Position numbers and translations under genes: made by a program. The notes below the pieces were generated by a model. It made no database searches. It saw only the letters and a list, made by a program, of their open reading frames with translations, and was not told where the DNA came from. 64,000 nucleotides of DNA from Neoechinorhynchus agilis (taxonomy: Eukaryota > Acanthocephala): the NCBI GenBank assembly GCA_051530055.1, contig CM121341.1, forward strand, positions 5,952,001 through 6,016,000, read 5' to 3'. Positions within the stretch are counted from its first letter, which is position 1; the number at the start of each line of letters is the position of its first letter. Shown piece after piece: positions 58,480 to 64,000 of the stretch.

Positions 58480-59130
58480 ACCTCGTTCAACGCGATATTC
58501 GACGAAGCCATCTTCCGAAAATCTCGTCTTCAGATTCCGGCCCGTATTCCGTTCAATGTAATTGCTGTTGCGTTTTTTTACAAGAAACCAACTTTATAGA
58601 CAAGAACCCTTTTTTTTCTACTTGCAATTGTGTTTCCGTTAAATGAGGCTTCCTTATCGGCAGACCGCTGCTGTTCACTATCCGTGAAATTTGGTTATGC
58701 CAAAACTTGGTTTCCGGCACTCCAATGCGCCCTCATACTTTCCACTTGCTCTCTCGCTGAAGTAAGAACATCTTTTGGGTCCCCTAACTTGCTGAAAATT
58801 CGTTTCAACTGTTGGTTTTCGTCAATGAGGCATAGGCACGATGCAGAAAGCGTTTGACCAACTTTGTGCTCTTGTTGTAATCACTGTTTCCCAGTATTTA
58901 TAGTTATTTGTTTCAGTTGGCTTTCTGTAGACAGGTGTAGTAATTCGTATGGCAACCTCTGATTTTCATCGGACCTATTGACTATTTTGACGGTTGAAAT
59001 GTTCCTTGAAATCGTTAGCATTCTGTTCATAGCCGGACTAAATCACCAGTATATCATCTACGTATCTTTTGTAGAAAACCGGTTTAATCGCATAAGATTC
59101 CATTGCGTTTTTCACAAAAGTACTCATGTC
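58480..59130 (-). mobile_element. Penelope-like element fragment
   Basis: Minus-strand pieces include KPVFYKRYVDDILVI, a reverse-transcriptase active-site motif in the form usual for Penelope-like elements, followed by a stretch resembling FKEHFNRQN. A 3' part near 58600-58870 is less certain. Only fragments are present and the copy is clearly dead. A DIRS- or LINE-type RT is less likely. Confidence 0.5.
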
Positions 59131-59248
59131 ATTTGGCGACGAGGAACTGCAGAAATGACTGAGTACGATTTAGGAGGTTCTGGTCAACCAGCAGCAACTG
59201 ATGAAGATGTTACTGGAAGATTGACAAGGAAATAATGCTGATAACAGG

Positions 59249-59458
59249 ATGAAAATCACAGGATTCCGGAGCTATGTGCCAGCAAAAGAAGAATGGACGG
59301 GGTACGAAACTCAGTTGGAAAAGCATTTCGAATATTGTGGAGTCACTGGCGAGGCTGTCAAACAATTGTGCCTGCTTGCGTGGATGAAGGAAGCATTTAG
59401 GAGTCAAAAAGCCAGCCGAGTGCAAATTCTCGGAGTTGAAGAATGCGCTTCGAGGTGA
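59249..59458 (+). mobile_element. Possible gag-like fragment of an LTR retrotransposon (fossil)
   Basis: A short stretch with the pattern EEWTGYETQLEKHFEYCGVT resembles the N-terminal part of Gypsy-type gag proteins. No LTRs or pol genes are visible; it is a broken fragment of uncertain age and the assignment is weak. Confidence 0.25.
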
Positions 59459-59582
59459 AATCGCAGCTCCCGCGGTAAAATGCGGAAAAAACATCGCGAT
59501 AATTCGATCTTTAAAAATTTGCGTGGCTGACCGACGATGTCGGTTGCCCGCGACCTGAATATCGCTTTGATTTATCCCGGAT

Positions 59583-59653
59583 GCCTCGGCCAGGATTCGA
59601 ACCTGGGTTTTCACGGCCACAACGTGAAGTACTAACCACTATACTACCGAAGC
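59583..59653 (-). tRNA. tRNA-His (anticodon GTG), second copy
   Basis: Identical over 71 nt to the gene at 17547-17617, including anticodon GTG and the B box GGTTCGAATCC. Short flanks are also shared on both sides (tatcccggat upstream and cgatcgctgaaatgca downstream on the plus strand), so the locus was duplicated as a larger piece. It sits in retroelement debris. Confidence 0.95.
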
Positions 59654-59699
59654 CGATCGCTGAAATGCAATCGGCTAATGCACTATCGAAATACTGATC

Positions 59700-60250
59700 T
59701 AACTATTTCACCTCTTGCTAGAAATCACGTGAAACAGGCAAAAGTTCTCTCAAATATACATTGCGCTATTGGATTTACTGTTAGGGAGAATGCGATTGGA
59801 CCGAGAGGATCTCCTTGCTGCACTCCTCTTTTAGACCAAATGAGGCGGTCTTCAAAATGCAAAGGAGTCGCGGTCCCGTAGGCATTGAGAAAATACTGGA
59901 AGGGTTTCTGGGACATGATCAATAATTGCGCGGAACAAGCTTTCTCTATTGAGAGAGTTAAAGGCGTTCCGAAAATCACACTTAAGAATCACGCACGGGT
60001 CTGAACTCCTCGTAGCAAAGTTTCGGAGCGCGTGGACAATAGCTTCCGCCCCGCAGGATGTGCAGCAGTCCAGTTGGACTGGGCGAAGTTGCTGCCCGGT
60101 TTTCTCTGTGATACGTTTACAGAGAATTTTTCCTGCGAGCCGGCGTATCGTCGAAGATACGGCGATGGGACGGATCCCACTTTTTTGTGAGGGCACATAA
60201 TGATGCTCCGAAAAATAGGTCTTTTCCAACGAACCGAAAAAGCGCACTTT
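59700..60250 (-). mobile_element. LINE reverse-transcriptase fragment
   Basis: Two minus-strand frames: first GIRPIAVSSTIRRLAGKILC, VQLDCCTSCGAEAIVHALRN, ILKCDFRNAFNSLNRESLF (RT motifs 2-3), then IWSKRGVQQGDPLGPIAFSL (RT motif 4). The sequence stops before the YxDD motif. Its style (RPIAV, GCEAAVHA-like, GVQQGDPLGP) fits the same restriction-like-endonuclease LINE group as 53.7-54.8 kb, possibly a different part of the same family. Confidence 0.8.
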
Positions 60251-60449
60251 CTAAGGAGAAAGCCGATTCAAAAGTTGAAAAACTGATGTGAATTTCCATG
60301 TTTCGAACAAACTACTGACTTTATCTCTAGAGTGCATGTGAGAATGTTCGGGAAACTCATTATTGATTTAAACTGAACTGCACCGATAATAAGAACCAAA
60401 TCACGTGTTTATCAAGCCGCTCTGGAGGTTGAACACCCACACAAAATGT

Positions 60450-63266
60450 TCATGTTCTTCTCATTGTCCTATTTGTCCCGAACGATGTTCCATCGTACCG
60501 GCGTCTTGGACGTCGTTCACTATTTTGCCTCAATATTCGTGGAAAAAAATCAATCTCATATCCTTGTGGATCCTGATGATGATAAGATGATCGATTAAAG
60601 TAGCATGGATTACGTGTGTATGTAGAACGATTTATATTGAAAGATCTTTGATCATACCTTTGTTGTTGTTGCACTCTAGTTAATAAAGGCGCTCGTTGTT
60701 GGATTGGAAAACGAACACTGGAACGACGGACGCATGCAATCGGAGGTCGTGGAGTCCGTGGACTTGATGCATATGACCGATAAGATCGATCTGAGCCACG
60801 ATTTTCTCTTCTGAAGACATCTTCATTTGGCAAATTGAAGTTTCTGTTATCATAAGTAGAATGATCGTAGTACTGATTACCACTTCTGATATTCATCATG
60901 CTGAACCTAAGGTCAAGGTCTGGTAGGATTACACCGGGAAGGAGTTTGCCAATTTGGTTCTCCTGTGTCATTTGAGGGTCCTTGAATCTTAGACAGAAAG
61001 ACGATACGTTTTGAATAGAGGGCAAATTTGAAAGTGGTGATTGAATGCTTTCACCGTAGCCTGGATATAATTCATCAATTGTACAGTAGCCAAATAGGTT
61101 CTTCAGGACTTTCCCAATATCGACTTCAGTTTTTTCCTTCAATGCAGCCATCAATAATTCGAGGGCGTTTTTATCGACAAAGTTTCTCTCGTTATTCCTA
61201 AAGAACAACCTATCGTATCCAACCACATTCCTTCTCTTCTCGTCGTTACTCAAAAGATCTCTTTCAATTGGCACCACGTACTTCCGAAGGCGAACAGCAT
61301 CGATGAAGGAAAGCAGTACAACCGATTGCCACTTATATCTCTTTCCATTTTGATCCAACTGAAAAGTAGTCGGGTAGAAATCGATTATTGGGGATTCGGG
61401 ATTGGTCATGAGATCCCGGAGCGGCTGAGGCACAACAGAAGCACTGGACGAAGGAAAAACGGCCATTAGCTGTTGCATCGGTGTAAATGGTTCACCTGTA
61501 TTACGGTCAAATCCTGTGAAAGTTTTAGCCAACGTTTGCCCTTTTAAAAGATCGGCAGCAAATGGCGCGTAGTGGTACGGATAATACCACTCCCATGCTG
61601 AACAGCCTCTGAAATAGTATTGGCAGACCCAACAAAGTCCACGAGCGTAGTGCTTAGCGACTTCTAGACTAAAACGCTTCACTTGTTCGGCTTCCACTTT
61701 GAATTTTTTATTGTAGTATCGAATTTTGTATCCTTCGTCGCCAAGTCGGATCGTATCCGCAGGAATAGTTTCTGGATTCTTGCCATCTTTAATCAATCGC
61801 GCATTTCTGTTATGCATAAATCTATATAATTTTTCGCGATTTTCTCGCATGATACTATCTTCGGAATTAGATAATTTCATTAACAGTTTCCTTACTATTT
61901 TCATATCCGGTACTCCTCGAGAATCAGTACACAGGTAATCCAGTCCTCGACTTTCATTGATTATTTCTCCGTACATATGTACGAGACTATCAATCGCACT
62001 CTCACGGATCTCAAGGCACGGAATGTTCGGGAAAAAGTCGTTTCCAACAAAAAAGCAAAGGAACACCCAGTCGTCGATCGAACGTTCCAATTCTCTTGTA
62101 TAGTGGAATTTATTTACACGATAACCACCATCGATTGGAAATGAAGATCGATAAGTTATCACCAAGATTGGGGGATTAAAAATATCAATTTCATTCAGAT
62201 GTGCATTATGTGGCTTCTTTTATAGATGGAATTCGACGAAAATCTAATGTAACCCCGGAGAAAAACTTTAATAAAATTGAGCCAATGACTATGATGGTCA
62301 TCGAAACACAAGTTCGTCTTTCAAATATTCGCGCAAGATGTCTAGTCGGATCAAAAAAAGGTTGACTTCATCCTCTACTTGAAACGAAGATTCCTCATAT
62401 TCAACACCAAGTTCAGTAAGAGTGCCTTCACAAACCTCAAAAGCATGTCCTTTCCGTCCACACAGATCGCAAACTGGAGCTTCATTTGTTACAAATTCTT
62501 CTCTAATGATTGTAAAGTGAGGTTCATGAGAAATGAGACCGAGCATTATCAGGTCAGCGTCAGCGCCACACAAACAGTGCTTTGTATTGGGATCGTATCC
62601 GGCTTGGCACCTTTGCCTCCTAATAAAATCCATTATTTTATGCTCACCTTCACCCGGAACACTGGAATCAGACAGAATAACTTTTAGACGAGCCCAACCA
62701 GGATTACTCTCCAATCGATTGATAATATAAAATCGTAGATATTCTGAAAGGCGCCACATGAACTCCGTTCCAGGTGTAATGCAATTACTATCCAAAATAC
62801 CCAATGATTCGGACTCGGGTACCAATTTGCCATCCTCTTCCAGTCGACGCCTCTTTTCTGCAAGCTTCTTTTCTCGCGACAAACGCTCTTCTCCTGCTAC
62901 AAAGCGCCGAGCTCGCTGTTGATTGAGTTTGGCCCTAGGCGCTACTCCGTCGACAGCCATGTATAGGAGACGTCTTGGTCTAATCACAGCCATCAACCGA
63001 TCGATATACTTGTAGATCGCGAGAATGATTTCCTCTTCTGATTTTGGAGCAGGTTTATTCGTTGGATGAAAGCACGGGTGAATGATACCGTTCATATCGA
63101 GATAGAGATTATCGAATTCAATGTTATTTGGATTTGGCAAAGTTAAATCAACATCACGGTTGTAGTCAAAATCACTGGGTTGATTATGTTTGTACCGTTC
63201 GTCTGCTCGGGCGAGAATCAATTGATACTTACCGGAAAGCCACCGGAAAAAAGCGGGAACGCCCAT
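60450..63266 (-). CDS. XRN2: 5'-3' exoribonuclease 2 (XRN2/Rat1)
   Basis: Nuclear 5'-3' exonuclease for transcription termination, rRNA and ncRNA trimming. I choose ATG 63266 (MGVPAFFRWLSGKYQ), the universal XRN start, 4 nt after tatttctag, rather than an upstream in-frame ATG. Conserved region 1: NLYLDMNGIIHPCFHP, YMAVDGVAPRAKLNQQRARR, ITPGTEFMWRLSEYLRFYI, ILSDSSVPGEGEHKIMDFIR, CLCGADADLIMLGL and the zinc knuckle CDLCGRKGHAFEVC. After one intron of roughly 150-250 nt: SIDDWVFLCFFVGNDFFPNI (CR2), GYKIRYYNKKF, GLCWVCQYYFRGCSAWEWYY, PIIDFYPTTFQLDQNGKRYKW. The C-terminal tail from about 60900 down is Arg/Tyr/Ser-rich and disordered. The acidic active-site motifs are all present; looks functional. 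Confidence 0.94.
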
Positions 63267-64000
63267 ATCTCTAGAAATAGGAGAATGGATTGTACGGTAA
63301 AACGAGGATGATTTCATGGTCACTCTTTAGTTATTGATGAGACAGGTTTATAGATTCAAGTGAAGATTCGTAGACAATTGTTTTAATGACCAATGTATAT
63401 TTTCCAAAGGGTTCTTTATTCTTGGTGAAAACTGATGAAACGATGCTTTGCTTTTATAAACGGACAACTAGACTAAAACCATCTTTGTAGTACCTTTGAT
63501 AAAGTTGAATACGAAACCCTTACAAAATTTAGAGATCTAAGCGAGAGGTTGGACCACCGAAATAGGGAATTTTGGAGTTAGCCATTTGCGATATAAGCAA
63601 CTCGGATCATGATCACAACGCATATGCATTAAAATCTCAAATGGTACAAGTGAGCTCGTTAGTATGTCATTAAAAACGAACTTGCTTATTCCGTCAACCA
63701 CAATGAGAGTGTGAAGAAAAGAATATCGCCAAATAAAAGCAATTCAATGTTGTAAAGGAAGAAATACTTCAATTATTGACTTGTTCATCCAAATTTTCCA
63801 ATACCGCTTTTGTAGCGATGTGGTCTAAGAATATAATGTGTGACCTTTTAACTGAGCATCCCCTTAATACGATCAAGATGAGGCTTGTTTGACTCAAAAT
63901 AGTAATAACCGCAAAATCGGGATTCTTTGAGCTATCGCTCTTCTTTTAACCTTCCATCATCTCCCTTCACGAATGTAAATAATCCGATAAACAACTAACA
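63267..64000. other. Upstream of XRN2, nothing recognised
   Basis: Contains the XRN2 promoter and leader by position. No frame, tRNA or repeat recognised to the window end. Confidence 0.4.

Overview
The window is nuclear DNA from an animal with small introns. Almost every gene is broken by GT-AG introns, most about 50-110 nt long, and the proteins are animal-type: ferlin, PX-PH phospholipase D, syntaxin 16, a PACRG-like protein, XRN2, cytosolic TrpRS, BOP1 and a selenocysteine lyase. Many start codons sit 0-10 nt after a pyrimidine tract ending in AG, and some same-strand genes are only 6-10 nt apart. That layout suggests spliced-leader trans-splicing with polycistronic transcripts, as in nematodes, flatworms, rotifers and some other invertebrates. 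No spliced-leader gene was found and I cannot name the phylum from sequence alone.

Layout. 0-4.1 kb is one array of an 85-bp satellite. 4.2-14 kb (+) holds the 3' exons of a sirtuin, a 190-bp perfect palindrome, a GH20 hexosaminidase, a 205-bp tandem array, BOP1, a small unknown gene and selenocysteine lyase. 14-22.3 kb (mostly -) holds a degenerate EF-hand protein, an acidic low-complexity gene and a PACRG-like gene, tRNA-His, GRHPR, a 442-bp triplication and a two-gene cassette (A/B). 22.9-31.9 kb holds a four-TM protein, a small secreted protein, a BRAP-like zf-UBP protein (-), a TIR-bounded element containing LINE pieces, and STX16 (+). 32-35 kb is largely empty. 35-41.3 kb (+) holds phospholipase D and an inverted second copy of the A/B cassette. 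42.4-50.6 kb (-) is one ferlin gene. 51-55 kb has a small secreted protein candidate and the 3' end of a LINE. 55-63.3 kb holds TrpRS (-), a patch of retroelement debris around a second tRNA-His, and XRN2 (-).

The genes are mostly unlinked housekeeping functions: ribosome maturation (BOP1), RNA turnover (XRN2), translation (TrpRS, two tRNA-His), selenium and glyoxylate metabolism (SCLY, GRHPR), lysosomal glycan breakdown (hexosaminidase) and membrane traffic or repair (STX16, PLD, ferlin). I see no single pathway cluster.

The most distinctive observations are: the 85-bp satellite appears to be carved out of the 3' coding end of a LINE whose relative lies at 53.7-54.8 kb; the two inverted A/B cassettes share an apparently identical 614-bp tract inside otherwise diverged paralogues, as expected from gene conversion; and a TrpRS intron is inflated with about 0.85 kb of repeats resembling 5' splice sites, beginning next to the real donor.
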